Assembly (NCBI GenBank): GCA_040223695.1
Contig: JAVKFU010000017.1
Location: forward strand, 124,001 to 188,000
Origin: Deltaproteobacteria bacterium
GTDB lineage: Bacteria > Desulfobacterota_D > UBA1144 > Nemesobacterales > UBA2774
Reading direction: 5' to 3'
Length of the DNA: 64,000 bases
Shown: positions 9,001 to 17,322 of the stretch, one piece after another
Layout: every line of letters begins with the position of its first letter
Numbering within the stretch: position 1 is the stretch's first letter
Program-made: the position numbers and the translations under genes
Notes under the pieces: generated by a model
What the model saw: the letters and a program-made list of their open reading frames with translations, nothing else
Told to the model about the DNA's origin: nothing
Databases searched by the model: none

Positions 9001-10978
9001 AAAAAGCGAATTTTTGCAGTTTCTTGTCGGTTCCGTTAAAAGGCGTTCCGGTATCAAAAAAGATGTTGTCGAAAATATTCGTTCCCTGAAAAGCGCAAAC
9101 CCCGGACTCACTCCTGTCCGCAGACTTGCAGCCCTGCAGCTGAGCCGCCGAGGGGCTTGTGTCGATACCCTTCGCTTCGGCCAGGTCTATGAAAACATCA
9201 AATGGAGTTCCCTGCGGGAATATCGCCCCGTCATTCATGCTCACAGCACCGATCACATTCTGTCCGTCGGGTCCTACATGCTGTATTATTCCCTGTGTAT
9301 GCGTCCCTCCGGCAAGCGCCATTGCGTTCAGAGTTCTTCTTGCCACCGGGTCCTGAATACCGAGTCCTATTACAAATGTGAGCACTTCCTTCTTAAAAGT
9401 CTGTCCCCTGTTCTGCACGGGGTTTCTCGCATAATAGGTTCTAAGATTGCTTACCGCCTGGATCGAGCTTCTCCTGTTCGCGTTTGTCGTAATACTACCG
9501 GTAGTCTGGCCGCTGCCCGAAGGACCGCTCGGTTGCCCTGCACAGGTATCCTCCCCGTCCGTAAGGATAATCACGAATTCGGGACGGCACTCTATGGACG
9601 GGTCAGACTGGAGCTCTACCCGGAACGCGCCCAGAGTGTCATCATTAATAACATTACCGCCCTGAGTACCGTTTTCGTTGCTGTCGTCTAGCCCAAGCAC
9701 CCACGCGAGCGGAGTCCCGCCTGATCCCTCCTGCCTCCGGAAAAAGCTCCAGACGTTTCTGAGATTTGCTTCGCTCGCTCCCGCGAATCCGCCCTGAGCA
9801 AGTCTGAAAGTACCCTGATTGGTGCAGCCGGCCCAGTTCCCTTCCCCCGAATAGGTCAGCGGCCGCAGCCTGACGCCCAATTCGTCCCCGTCAGCACTAT
9901 TTAATTCATTTACCAGGAAAGTATCGCTAGCCCCGGTAATCGGAAGCTTTCTATTGGAAGCTGGCTGTCCGTCCTGCCTCACAATCTGCCTTACGTTTCT
10001 GAACGGCGTGGTCATGTAGTCCTGGCAGCTTATAGAGCTGCTGGTGCCGTCAAACAGGTTGCCGGTATCATCACACATCAGGCCCGCAAGCGAATCATCC
10101 GCGTCCAGAAAGTCAAAAATAACGCTCAGGAGAGAATCGAGACGGCTTGAGCCGTAAGCGGGCTGACCCCTGCAGTAAGGGGGGTTAGCGGTGCCGCCCG
10201 TGCAATTTGCATTCTTGTTTATATCAATCGCCTGAAGATTGAACATGCAGGTTCTGAAAGTTGAATACTCGCCGGAAAGATCGCAGGCATAATCGTCAAA
10301 GGGGTCTGTGTCATCGTCGGCGGTACATGACGAGGCGGAGCACTCCGTGAGATTCGCCCTCGCGTCCAGAGCCGCCGCCGCCCCTTCGAATTCAAATATT
10401 CCGTCAGGAGCGGTACCGTCATTCACACCGCATATGTCATCCCCGGAGGGCTCATAGAAACCGTCATTGTCCCCGCACCACAGATCCAGAACGTCATCGA
10501 TTTGAGCTTGCGTTAACGCCCCCGAACCGTTGATACAGGTCATAAAATTATCGAATTGCTCTTGGGTGTCGCAGGATCCGAAACCTCCTATGCAGTTCTT
10601 GGCCCCGCATACCGAGACGTTTGCGATATTCTCCGCGCAGTGAGCAGCAACCGCCCTCTCGACAAAGCTTCCGCAGCTACTACCGCAATGAAGCGCCTCA
10701 CATACATCCAGCGTACCGTTATCGTTACTACCGTCCCAGTTACCAAGCTGCGAATTCCCGAAACTTCTTATCATCGATCCCGACAGATCCGTTATGAAGA
10801 GCACGTTCGGCTGTCCGCCCACTATCTGGGAAATTATGACGTTCAGGTCCTCGACCTCATTTTTCTTTATAGGTTCTCCCTTTGCTCCCGTTACAAAGAG
10901 TAAAAGAAGCAAGAGGCAGAATATTTTTATTCTCGGTATTAAAATTTTTGCCTTCAAATTAGTGCTGAAAATAAACAT
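6074..10978 (-). CDS. pilY1: PilY1-type type IV pilus tip protein
   Basis: Very long exported protein, 1634 residues. A signal sequence spans about residues 10-33. A von Willebrand A-like domain starts with the MIDAS motif D-L-S-G-S at 64-68, interrupted by a Cys-rich insert (about residues 90-260) with many C-x(2-5)-C pairs and D/N-rich loops. The C-terminal half is the PilC/PilY1 beta-propeller, including G-A-N-D-G-F-L-H-A-F-H and, near residue 1310, the calcium loop D-I-N-S-D-G-Y-T-D that controls pilus extension and retraction in Pseudomonas PilY1. It is secreted to the pilus tip or outer surface and supports adhesion, surface sensing and twitching. It lies between pilX and the fimT-like gene in one operon, with a TAATG overlap at its end. 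Confidence 0.93.
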   Translation of the reverse strand: MFIFSTNLKAKILIPRIKIFCLLLLLLFVTGAKGEPIKKNEVEDLNVIISQIVGGQPNVLFITDLSGSMIRSFGNSQLGNWDGSNDNGTLDVCEALHCGSSCGSFVERAVAAHCAENIANVSVCGAKNCIGGFGSCDTQEQFDNFMTCINGSGALTQAQIDDVLDLWCGDNDGFYEPSGDDICGVNDGTAPDGIFEFEGAAAALDARANLTECSASSCTADDDTDPFDDYACDLSGEYSTFRTCMFNLQAIDINKNANCTGGTANPPYCRGQPAYGSSRLDSLLSVIFDFLDADDSLAGLMCDDTGNLFDGTSSSISCQDYMTTPFRNVRQIVRQDGQPASNRKLPITGASDTFLVNELNSADGDELGVRLRPLTYSGEGNWAGCTNQGTFRLAQGGFAGASEANLRNVWSFFRRQEGSGGTPLAWVLGLDDSNENGTQGGNVINDDTLGAFRVELQSDPSIECRPEFVIILTDGEDTCAGQPSGPSGSGQTTGSITTNANRRSSIQAVSNLRTYYARNPVQNRGQTFKKEVLTFVIGLGIQDPVARRTLNAMALAGGTHTQGIIQHVGPDGQNVIGAVSMNDGAIFPQGTPFDVFIDLAEAKGIDTSPSAAQLQGCKSADRSESGVCAFQGTNIFDNIFFDTGTPFNGTDKKLQKFAFFVNSAEELTQALTDITNFVKVFSTSGVSPTAPQSSTAVALRDRIFLSILTPITTDRLWQGRVALFGFVDVPASEGNKEVIRRPPPGSDLTSPTVVESLAIFSNTGTLNDNAKQFFWEAGKELAERDIVSSARNLFTVKAPDLIDGDSVEDPPFSGNDFDTSGNAIRYTGPLVALDDDANPLNPGQFGISNDDVTDPIPEFCNPPGGPTTQCEGATAIVDCTTVTDSACVTCVKECIRDEIIDFMVGNTEIPTVGDPMGTPSLDSQPSQQDGASPFTSMGYNCPDPEDDNGDANLGSLDTCSVRLGDVFHSNPVVVGSPSPLFFDAGFQQFAVNFKDRSAVVYVGANDGFLHAFHAGEFRDPNAAGVQQADKINPFTLKEEIFPFFSEGTGFELFGVAMPTYLPDSLALPSIEAESPAEIVFGTPPPPDYRTGDFKTFVTDNFAQRSFSDGSPVIGDVFIDGFPNGIPEDAQLCPGLVNTADGQIDLCGREWHTVMLAGSRNGGGAYIALDVTNPACGEDCGTSDSLHEHVNNGADLLEYPKHMWALFDRDFGNTWSTPSMGRIRLKVTDGADTKTVDRWVMFVGGGLDPLDTDPTNGVSFGNAFVVVDISTGKEIFKFHPDRPIPSGASALPNVSEMVCDVPSRITAVDINSDGYTDLAYFGDTCGRMWRFDVSMPIEVSGSISDSGPGGSLNIVADDWTGSVAFCANTDAECFDAGGAAAVPQNDVEAIYFAPTIVLDDLGRRHVIFTTGDRRDPSNVLKSGKLYNLIDDYIPAFLAGGTATGGLPVKTATTLISAGQVIELQAQSGVTEQFISSADNNFTSDQGEFLVIFPSNLTIPQGGEKGFGVPVVINRVLIFTTFAPELGSTNPCIGGTGLGRIFAIDFITGAAALTRIPGVNETEILKGTSDQKNAAAGATVAEGMPTPAQLTFGARGSVLMSVAFTGGPVAGGSQFLVWELPPLPTRTQTLFWEEIL

Positions 10979-11029
10979 GTTTTTCTAATATCTCCCTCGA
11001 AAACGCTCATGAGCTGCCCGGCAAGGCTA

Positions 11030-11659
11030 TCATTGCGAATACATCTGATTCGCGTTTCCCGGTATAAATGTCTCGAACCCTACCGATATTTCCGTACCGG
11101 TATTTACCTGTAAATTCGTGTCGTCCTTATCTTCGTCCCTGTCATCCTTGCCCGTAACCACGAACGTCACCGGGACAAGCCCCGCGCCGCCCGAGGCGCT
11201 TGTGGACATGCTGGTATTTTTCAGGGGCCTCTGAATCGTCTTGGTTATAGGGGGAATCTCAATCAATTCGCCCGGCCCGTCGGCGCTGTTTATTACACGC
11301 GGGCCCGACCTGCATCTCGCCCCGCTGTCGAGGTCTTCATCTAAAACAAGCAGATCGTTCGCGCCACCCTGGGCAAGGCTCACAGTATCCTTATTCTGGA
11401 GCAGGAAGAAAAGAACCTCTATACCCACTCTCTCAAACCTGTTTCGGCCCTCCTGTATGCACCTCTCGGCCGCCAGAAACGCCTCCTGGCCCCGCTTGAA
11501 ATTAGACATAGCCTTAAAATCGTTATTAGAATTAAATGCGACTGTGGTCGCCAGAACCGACATAACGAGAAGCATTATGAGCGCCAGTATCAATGCAACG
11601 CCGCTCTCGTCAGTGCGAACACCCAGCTTTTTCAAATGCTGTTTTTTCCCGTTTCTCAT
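11030..11659 (-). CDS. pilX: PilX-type minor pilin
   Basis: 209 residues. The N-terminal E-S-G-V-A-L-I-L-A-L-I-M-L-L-V-M-S helix is the PilX N-domain signature, preceded by a short basic leader. A conserved region follows (A-F-L-A-A-E-R-C-I-Q-E-G), typical of PilX just after the transmembrane helix. The C-terminal part is low in recognisable motifs. PilX joins PilV, PilW and FimU/FimT in the priming complex that carries PilY1 to the pilus tip. It sits 51 bases before pilY1 and 28 after pilW. Confidence 0.9.
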   Translation of the reverse strand: MRNGKKQHLKKLGVRTDESGVALILALIMLLVMSVLATTVAFNSNNDFKAMSNFKRGQEAFLAAERCIQEGRNRFERVGIEVLFFLLQNKDTVSLAQGGANDLLVLDEDLDSGARCRSGPRVINSADGPGELIEIPPITKTIQRPLKNTSMSTSASGGAGLVPVTFVVTGKDDRDEDKDDTNLQVNTGTEISVGFETFIPGNANQMYSQ

Positions 11660-11687
11660 TCCCTTATACCCTTTAACAAGCCTTTAT

Positions 11688-12917
11688 TTAACCGAACTCC
11701 TCCCTTGAATGATTCCTCATATACACTGTGGTCGACAAGACCCTGTACGTGTAGCCTTCCTCGGGCTCATTGGTAGTGGACGAAGGCGAAGTAACGGTTC
11801 TCTCCAGTACATCCCCTATAGCGGGTAATGTTTGGACATGTTCCCCGCCTTGAAGCTTTTTCGGCTTCATCTTTGATTTGACAACAAGGTATATCTCTAC
11901 AGATCTTAGGTCCTGCTCACGGCCGTTCAGCGCGGCATTGGAAAAGTCTGGATACATGTTACTTGCAGCTGCGAGCGGCACTCCTACTTTAGTTATTCCA
12001 CCGTCAGGATCTTGAAGATTGAACACCAGTTGAATATCCACTATCCCGGGCGCATTCGGACCTCCGGCAATCGGCTGAGGCTGACCGCCGTTTTGTTCCA
12101 GAAGCAGTTCATCGGTCGCAAGATCAACCCGCAATGTCTTGGCGTCAACTATGGTTATCTCAGAGGTTTGAGAGGCGAATGTCGGGAAAAAGCCGTAACT
12201 CACGCCGTTTACCAACACTCCGTTTACGAAATCGGATATCCCGGCGAAAGAAGAAACCGGGAAGTTGTTCGCTTTTATATCATCGAGCGAATCGATAACC
12301 GCCGATTTCTCGGCTCCCAGTACGCTCGCCTTCAGAATCACTGAGCATTCCGTGCATTTTTCCGGTTCGACATTGCAGTTTATGGTGCTATCAGGGTTGC
12401 AAAGCGCCGTCCTGGACCTTACACCCAGAAAAATATCCACGTCAGCCTGCGTTTCACCTATGAGCACACCTCCCTCGAACCACTGCGGGGGAAGCAGGAG
12501 TTTAAGCGGGCTACTTGTCAGAACCTCGATCACCGCCGGTACAGAGGGTAAGTTCGCCCCGTTTTGCCCGCGAGTTATATCCCATGTATATATGGTTACG
12601 CAGTCAGGAGGGGAATTAACCGAGCCGTCGTTGGCCGTATCGGCAGTGCAGGGGTTATTGCCTTCGCTGCCGCCGTTAAAAAACTGCACCGCAAAGGTTT
12701 TTCCCTGCCTTGAGCCTGCGTTTCTGATTTCGGTCGCGAGAAAATCCAGCGTCGATCTCCCCGTCTGATCCACCTCAACAGCCTCTTTGGTCAGTCCGAA
12801 CTGCCTCTGCTGCTGCTGAAGAGCTATTGTCATTCCCGCGATGATAAACGCCAGAATCGAAACGGCAATCATCAGCTCGATCATCGTAAAACCCTTATTA
12901 TTTTTAATAGTCTCCAT
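11688..12917 (-). CDS. pilW: PilW-type minor pilin
   Basis: 409 residues. A prepilin peptidase site (N-K-G before F-T-M-I-E-L) is followed by a hydrophobic helix and the PilW pattern V-D-Q-T-G-R-S-T-L-D-F-L-A-T-E-I-R-N-A-G. The large C-terminal domain carries cysteines, including a C-T-E-C pair, probably disulfide-bonded in the periplasm. It belongs to the same operon as pilV (21 bases upstream) and pilX. Function by family: minor pilin of the type IV pilus initiation complex. Confidence 0.92.
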   Translation of the reverse strand: METIKNNKGFTMIELMIAVSILAFIIAGMTIALQQQQRQFGLTKEAVEVDQTGRSTLDFLATEIRNAGSRQGKTFAVQFFNGGSEGNNPCTADTANDGSVNSPPDCVTIYTWDITRGQNGANLPSVPAVIEVLTSSPLKLLLPPQWFEGGVLIGETQADVDIFLGVRSRTALCNPDSTINCNVEPEKCTECSVILKASVLGAEKSAVIDSLDDIKANNFPVSSFAGISDFVNGVLVNGVSYGFFPTFASQTSEITIVDAKTLRVDLATDELLLEQNGGQPQPIAGGPNAPGIVDIQLVFNLQDPDGGITKVGVPLAAASNMYPDFSNAALNGREQDLRSVEIYLVVKSKMKPKKLQGGEHVQTLPAIGDVLERTVTSPSSTTNEPEEGYTYRVLSTTVYMRNHSREEFG

Positions 12918-12938
12918 TCTGCCGGCCCGATTTTTAAT

Positions 12939-13667
12939 TTATGGTATATGGGGAACCTTTACAGAAGTCCACCCCGGAATAAACTGGCTCCAGTCCTCTT
13001 GATGAGCGCTGAATACCATATTCTGTGTCGCGAGCGTATCTTTCGTACTCAAACTGTCAAAATTCGTTTCCAGAAACTGGTTTTTTGATTTTACGCCGTA
13101 AGTAACATTGAGAGTTGTTACAGTTGAACTATTGGGATCGTTAATGATTTGAACACACACCTGCTTTACAATAATCAAAGAATCACCCGGAGGATTGTTG
13201 CAGTCCGCTTCATTTGTGCTGAAATCCACATCTTCGGGATCGAAATTGTGAATATTTATTACAGCACATGCCGTCTCAGGATTACTACAGTTCTCCCCAT
13301 CATCCGTGAGATCCGAGGTAACAGCTGTTAACGGGTCGCACGGGCACGCATCGCACAGCCTTGTTGAGCTTCCCGATGTGCAATGCTGCAAATGCGGCTC
13401 CGCTGCACTCCCGGGACTCAATCTCCCGGCCTGTGCCTCTATGAAAGCAATTGAATTAAGCAGATGCGTTCGTTTGAGCTCTTCCATATCACGGTCCGCT
13501 ATGAACTGGATCACGTTAGTAGCGACGGTCCCGGATTCCGCCTGACTCTTCTGTTTCAGAGATAAATACTGCATCTGCGCCATCGCCAGAAACCCGAGCG
13601 CCATGATAGAAAGCGCAATCATTATCTCGGTAAAAGTAAATCCCTTTTGGCTATTTAATATCGACAT
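12939..13667 (-). CDS. pilV: PilV-type minor pilin, first gene of the operon
   Basis: 242 residues. The prepilin signal is Q-K-G followed by F-T-F-T-E-I-M-I-A-L-S, a class III signal with Glu5, then a hydrophobic helix. The C-terminal domain has a cluster of cysteines (H-C-T, C-D-A-C-P-C-D, C-S-N, C-A-V, C-N-N, C-V-Q), richer than in typical PilV and suggesting several disulfides. It opens the pilV-pilW-pilX-pilY1-fimT operon, and a sigma-54-like promoter is centred about 45 bases upstream. Assignment as PilV rather than another minor pilin rests on gene order and the N-terminal pattern. Confidence 0.87.
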   Translation of the reverse strand: MSILNSQKGFTFTEIMIALSIMALGFLAMAQMQYLSLKQKSQAESGTVATNVIQFIADRDMEELKRTHLLNSIAFIEAQAGRLSPGSAAEPHLQHCTSGSSTRLCDACPCDPLTAVTSDLTDDGENCSNPETACAVINIHNFDPEDVDFSTNEADCNNPPGDSLIIVKQVCVQIINDPNSSTVTTLNVTYGVKSKNQFLETNFDSLSTKDTLATQNMVFSAHQEDWSQFIPGWTSVKVPHIP

Positions 13668-13702
13668 ATTATGACCCGAATCGCTTGACGAACAATGATA
13701 TG

Positions 13703-13719
13703 TGCAATAAATATGCCAG
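13703..13719 (-). promoter_or_regulatory. Sigma-54-type promoter of the minor pilin operon
   Basis: Read on the minus strand the site is CTGGCATATTTATTGCA: the -24 TGGCA and -12 TTGCA elements with exactly 10 bases between GG and GC, the diagnostic spacing for RpoN. Predicted start of transcription is about 13692, about 25 bases before the pilV ATG. Pilus genes are classic RpoN targets (PilR/PilS in Pseudomonas and Myxococcus); no activator gene lies in this window. Confidence 0.65.
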
Positions 13720-13900
13720 AGACCACAATTTGCATAAGATGCTGAAATTAAAGAGATAAATTAAGCTGTAGATGGAAGCAAATCAGTATAAATACGCAAA
13801 AATTGCCCTCCATGCGCAAAATTCTGCATATATTGGGGAAATTATCGTATTAGTGAATTGTGGAGATTGAGCAAAGACAGCGGGCATCAAGCGGCAAAAA

Positions 13901-15442
13901 TCACTGACTTCCCTCGTATCGCGGAAACAGACTGCTCCCCTTCTCGACCACCGATCCTGGGGCTGTAATCGCCCAGTCTTTCGCCCTGTCGAGCAGGTTT
14001 GACTCCACGGGGTCCTTAAAACCGAGCCTCCTCCATATCTCGCCCGCCGATTTAGGCATGAAAGGATAAATCAGGAGTGAAATCACACCGATTGCCTGAG
14101 CGACGGTCCACAATACAGAGTTGAGTCTCTCGTCCTCCTTCTCCTTCGCAAGCACCCACGGGGCCTCATCGTCGACATATTTGTTCACGAGGGCAATAAA
14201 GTCCCATATAGAGGTTAGCGCCTTGTGAAAAGCCACGTCACCCATGGCGCTTTCAACATGTTCTACCGCAGATAACGCATTGTCTTTAATAAGTTCATCA
14301 GCGCCGGTCAATTGACCCGGCTCGGGAATTCTGCCCTCCCGGTATCTCCCGATCATGCCCAGGGTTCGGCTCACGAGATTTCCCAGCCCGTTGGCCAGAT
14401 CCCCGTTCACTCTCGAAATAATCGCTCCTTTCGAGAAATCCCCGTCCTGCCCGAACGGTATTTCCCTCAAAAGAAAGTACCTGAACACATCGGCTCCGAA
14501 TTCATCCACAACCTGATAGGGGTCTATGACGTTCCCTACGGATTTTGACATTTTCTCACCTTCCACGGTCCACCAGCCGTGGGCGAAAACAGTCCGCGGC
14601 AGAGGAAGTTTTGCAGACATGAGGAACGCCGGCCAGTAGACCGCGTGAAACCTGAGTATATCCTTTCCCACAAGGTGTAAATCAGCAGGCCAGATGCTGT
14701 TGAATCTCTCCTGATTATCCGGAAAACCGGCCGCGGTCAGATAGTTCGTAAGCGCATCGAACCAGACATAAATGACGTGCTTCGGGTCGCCCGGCACCGG
14801 GATACCCCAGCTGAAAGTCGTGCGGCTGACGCTAAGGTCTTTGAGCCCCCCCTCTACAAAGCGTACGACCTCGTTCATCCTGTAAACGGGCTTAACGAAG
14901 TCGGGAAAGTTTTTATAGTACTCGAGAAGGGGTTCCTGGTATTTTGAAAGTCTGAAAAAATAGCTTTCCTCCTTTACCTTCTCTACAGCGGGGCGCCTGT
15001 CTTCGGGAAGACTCATTATTTCCTCGTACTGCGTTTCCGTAATAAACGCCTCGTTCCTTACATCGTACCATCCTTCATACTCGCTCAGATAAATATCGCC
15101 TGACTCTTCAATCCTCTTAAAAATTTCCACCACGGCTTTTTCATGCCGTTCTTCGGTCGTTCTTATGAAGTCATCGTTTGTAATATTGAGCGCGTCCGAA
15201 AGATCCTCGAACCTCGTAACCACGCGGTCGGCAAGCTCTATCGGCTTCTCTCCCCGCGCCTCCGCGGTCCTCTCTATTTTCTGCCCGTGTTCATCCGTTC
15301 CCGTCAGAAAAAAAACGCGCTCCCCCTTGAGCCTCCTGAACCTGGCTACGGCATCTGCGGCAATTGTGGTGTAGGCGTGGCCTATATGAGGTACGTCGTT
15401 TACATAGTAAATCGGCGTCGTAACATAAAACGATTTCGGCAT
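13901..15442 (-). CDS. metG: Methionyl-tRNA synthetase
   Basis: 513 residues. The class I signature H-I-G-H lies near residue 20 and K-M-S-K-S-V-G-N near residue 300, with the connective domain and the anticodon-binding helical domain in order. The usual zinc-knuckle cysteines in the connective peptide are absent: the segment after Y-E-G-W-Y reads E-A-F-I-T-E-T and contains no Cys pairs, as in the zinc-free MetRS subgroup. There is no C-terminal EMAP/dimerisation domain, so the enzyme is the short monomeric form. The start ATG has a GGAGAT site. It follows holB by about 80 bases in the tmk-holB-metG order. Confidence 0.96.
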   Translation of the reverse strand: MPKSFYVTTPIYYVNDVPHIGHAYTTIAADAVARFRRLKGERVFFLTGTDEHGQKIERTAEARGEKPIELADRVVTRFEDLSDALNITNDDFIRTTEERHEKAVVEIFKRIEESGDIYLSEYEGWYDVRNEAFITETQYEEIMSLPEDRRPAVEKVKEESYFFRLSKYQEPLLEYYKNFPDFVKPVYRMNEVVRFVEGGLKDLSVSRTTFSWGIPVPGDPKHVIYVWFDALTNYLTAAGFPDNQERFNSIWPADLHLVGKDILRFHAVYWPAFLMSAKLPLPRTVFAHGWWTVEGEKMSKSVGNVIDPYQVVDEFGADVFRYFLLREIPFGQDGDFSKGAIISRVNGDLANGLGNLVSRTLGMIGRYREGRIPEPGQLTGADELIKDNALSAVEHVESAMGDVAFHKALTSIWDFIALVNKYVDDEAPWVLAKEKEDERLNSVLWTVAQAIGVISLLIYPFMPKSAGEIWRRLGFKDPVESNLLDRAKDWAITAPGSVVEKGSSLFPRYEGSQ

Positions 15443-15522
15443 TCGATTTTATCTCCGCAATTAAAAGCCCCTGTAAGCCCGATTGCAGCAATTCAGCCTC
15501 CGATTTCAAAACATTATTGAAA

Positions 15523-16530
15523 TCATAACGCACTCGGTGAAAGGGCTAATTTTATGAACAGGTTTTCCAGAGCGAGTTTCAAGTTCGCGTTTGTACGAAA
15601 TATATCATACCAAGTTTTCTCGAGTTGTCTTTGCCTGTCCAATAAATCATCCAGTCTCCATTTCCCCGCCGTCCCGGCGATAATCCCGCTTAAATCCGTA
15701 TTGGTTATCTCGCCGGAGCCGGTTTTCAGTATAACAAGGTCACGGAGCCAGAGGTATATAAACTGAAAGGCCATCTCCAGGCGGCCGGTATCATCGGAGG
15801 AAGCGCCGTCCGACACGGTATCGGTCAGATCCGCTACATCAGAAGCCGAATATTTGTTCAGAGCGCTCAGCCTCACTATCAGTTCTTTTCTCCATTCAAT
15901 TATCTCTTTATCCAGACTGAGCGCCCTCCCCAGGCTTCCGCCCGAGAGCTTCGAGCACAAAAGCGCCTCCTCAGAAGATAGTTCACCCCTCTTTTCGAGC
16001 ACGTCAACTATAAGTTTTTCACCGAGCGGGTTAAACCCGAGGCTTTGACACCTGGACCTTATTGTCGGAAGCAGGGAATTCGGATGCGAGGTGACAAGAA
16101 TGATAACGGATTCGGAAGGAGGTTCTTCGAGTGTTTTCAGAAAAGCGTTCTGCGCGCTGTTGTTCATCCTTTCCGAATCATCGACAATAACTACCTTGAA
16201 CGTGCCCTCAAAAGGCTTAAGAAACAGTTTTTCCTCGACCTCCTCACGGATCTGATCCACCTTTATATTCTTGGCTCCAGCGAACTGCACCGTTATTACG
16301 TCCGGATGGATTCCCTTATTTATCTTGCGGCAGGCGCCGCACTCGCACAACCCGCCCTTTTCCGCTCCGGCTCCGACGCAGTTTAACAGCTTGGCGAATT
16401 CGATTGCCAGAAGCCTTTTACCAACGCCGCCGGGGCCTGAAAATAAATACGCGTGAGAAACTACGCCATCACGAGCTGCGCGGAGCAGTATATTTTTCTG
16501 AAATTCGTGACCAATTATATTTTCAAACAT
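15523..16530 (-). CDS. holB: DNA polymerase III delta-prime subunit
   Basis: About 335 residues. Clamp-loader AAA+ fold: M-F-E-N-I-I-G-H-E start, Walker A G-P-G-G-V-G-K, a zinc module C-x(8)-C-x-C-x-x-C (C-V-G...C-E-C-G-A-C), and an arginine-finger region S-R-C-Q just after T-I-R. This subunit is part of the clamp loader with DnaX and HolA. A longer form from a GTG at 16581, directly after the tmk stop, is possible; the ATG at 16530 is preferred because homologues begin with this F-x-D/N-I-I-G motif. It is cotranscribed with tmk upstream. Confidence 0.9.
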   Translation of the reverse strand: MFENIIGHEFQKNILLRAARDGVVSHAYLFSGPGGVGKRLLAIEFAKLLNCVGAGAEKGGLCECGACRKINKGIHPDVITVQFAGAKNIKVDQIREEVEEKLFLKPFEGTFKVVIVDDSERMNNSAQNAFLKTLEEPPSESVIILVTSHPNSLLPTIRSRCQSLGFNPLGEKLIVDVLEKRGELSSEEALLCSKLSGGSLGRALSLDKEIIEWRKELIVRLSALNKYSASDVADLTDTVSDGASSDDTGRLEMAFQFIYLWLRDLVILKTGSGEITNTDLSGIIAGTAGKWRLDDLLDRQRQLEKTWYDIFRTNANLKLALENLFIKLALSPSAL

Positions 16531-16581
16531 CGACTCGGGTGACCAATGGCCTAAGCCAGATAAATTATGAGAATTATCCAC

Positions 16582-17196
16582 TCAAGATGTCAGCCCTTCA
16601 AGGACCAGTTTTCTAATCTCCTCATGTATTTCCAGAGGGTCCCTTTCGGCGTTTATCTTTTTGATTCTAGCGGGGTCCTTCCGGGCAATCAGCATATATC
16701 CCTGCCTTATCATTTCATGAAACTCAAGCGGCTCCTCGTCCATCTTTGTTATTGCGCCCCTGTCTTTCAGCCTTGACAGACCCTCTCTGACGGGAAGGTT
16801 GAGCAGAAATGTAATATCCGGAGCCGTATCCAGTGCGGACGATTTGGCGGCCTTGCTTACGAACCTCATATCGAGTTTTCTTCCGTACCCCTGATAAACA
16901 ATCGTCGAGTCGTAGAACCTGTCGCAAATCACCACCTCTCCGCTCCTGAGTCTCGGGGCTATAAAATCCTTCACGTGCTGCGCCCTGTCGGCGCAAAAAA
17001 GAAAAAGCTCGGCGAGCGGGTCAAGCTCAAGCTCTCTTTCCTCAAGTATTACAGTTCTGATAAGATTCCCGAGCCGCCCCCAGCCGGGCTCCCGTGTCAG
17101 AGTGGCCTTATAGCCCCTTCCTGAAAGAAACTCTTCAAGCAGTTTTGCCTGGGTGCTTTTTCCGCTGCCTTCTATGCCTTCGAATGTTATGAACAT
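16582..17196 (-). CDS. tmk: Thymidylate kinase
   Basis: 204 residues. P-loop G-I-E-G-S-G-K-S-T at 7-15, then T-R-E-P-G, the D-R-F (C-D-R-F-Y-D-S-T) TMP-binding motif, and a LID region (S-R-L-K-D-R) near residue 145. It phosphorylates dTMP to dTDP for DNA synthesis. The tmk-holB-metG order is widespread in bacteria. Confidence 0.96.
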   Translation of the reverse strand: MFITFEGIEGSGKSTQAKLLEEFLSGRGYKATLTREPGWGRLGNLIRTVILEERELELDPLAELFLFCADRAQHVKDFIAPRLRSGEVVICDRFYDSTIVYQGYGRKLDMRFVSKAAKSSALDTAPDITFLLNLPVREGLSRLKDRGAITKMDEEPLEFHEMIRQGYMLIARKDPARIKKINAERDPLEIHEEIRKLVLEGLTS

Positions 17197-17322
17197 AATT
17201 GGAAATTTCCCCGCGGATTAGAGAATTCAGAATATCATACAACCGGTTTTGGACCGGATGATATGGATATACCGGAGAATCCTACCATAATATCCTCAAT
17301 CGATACAAGATCGGGGCGCGTT

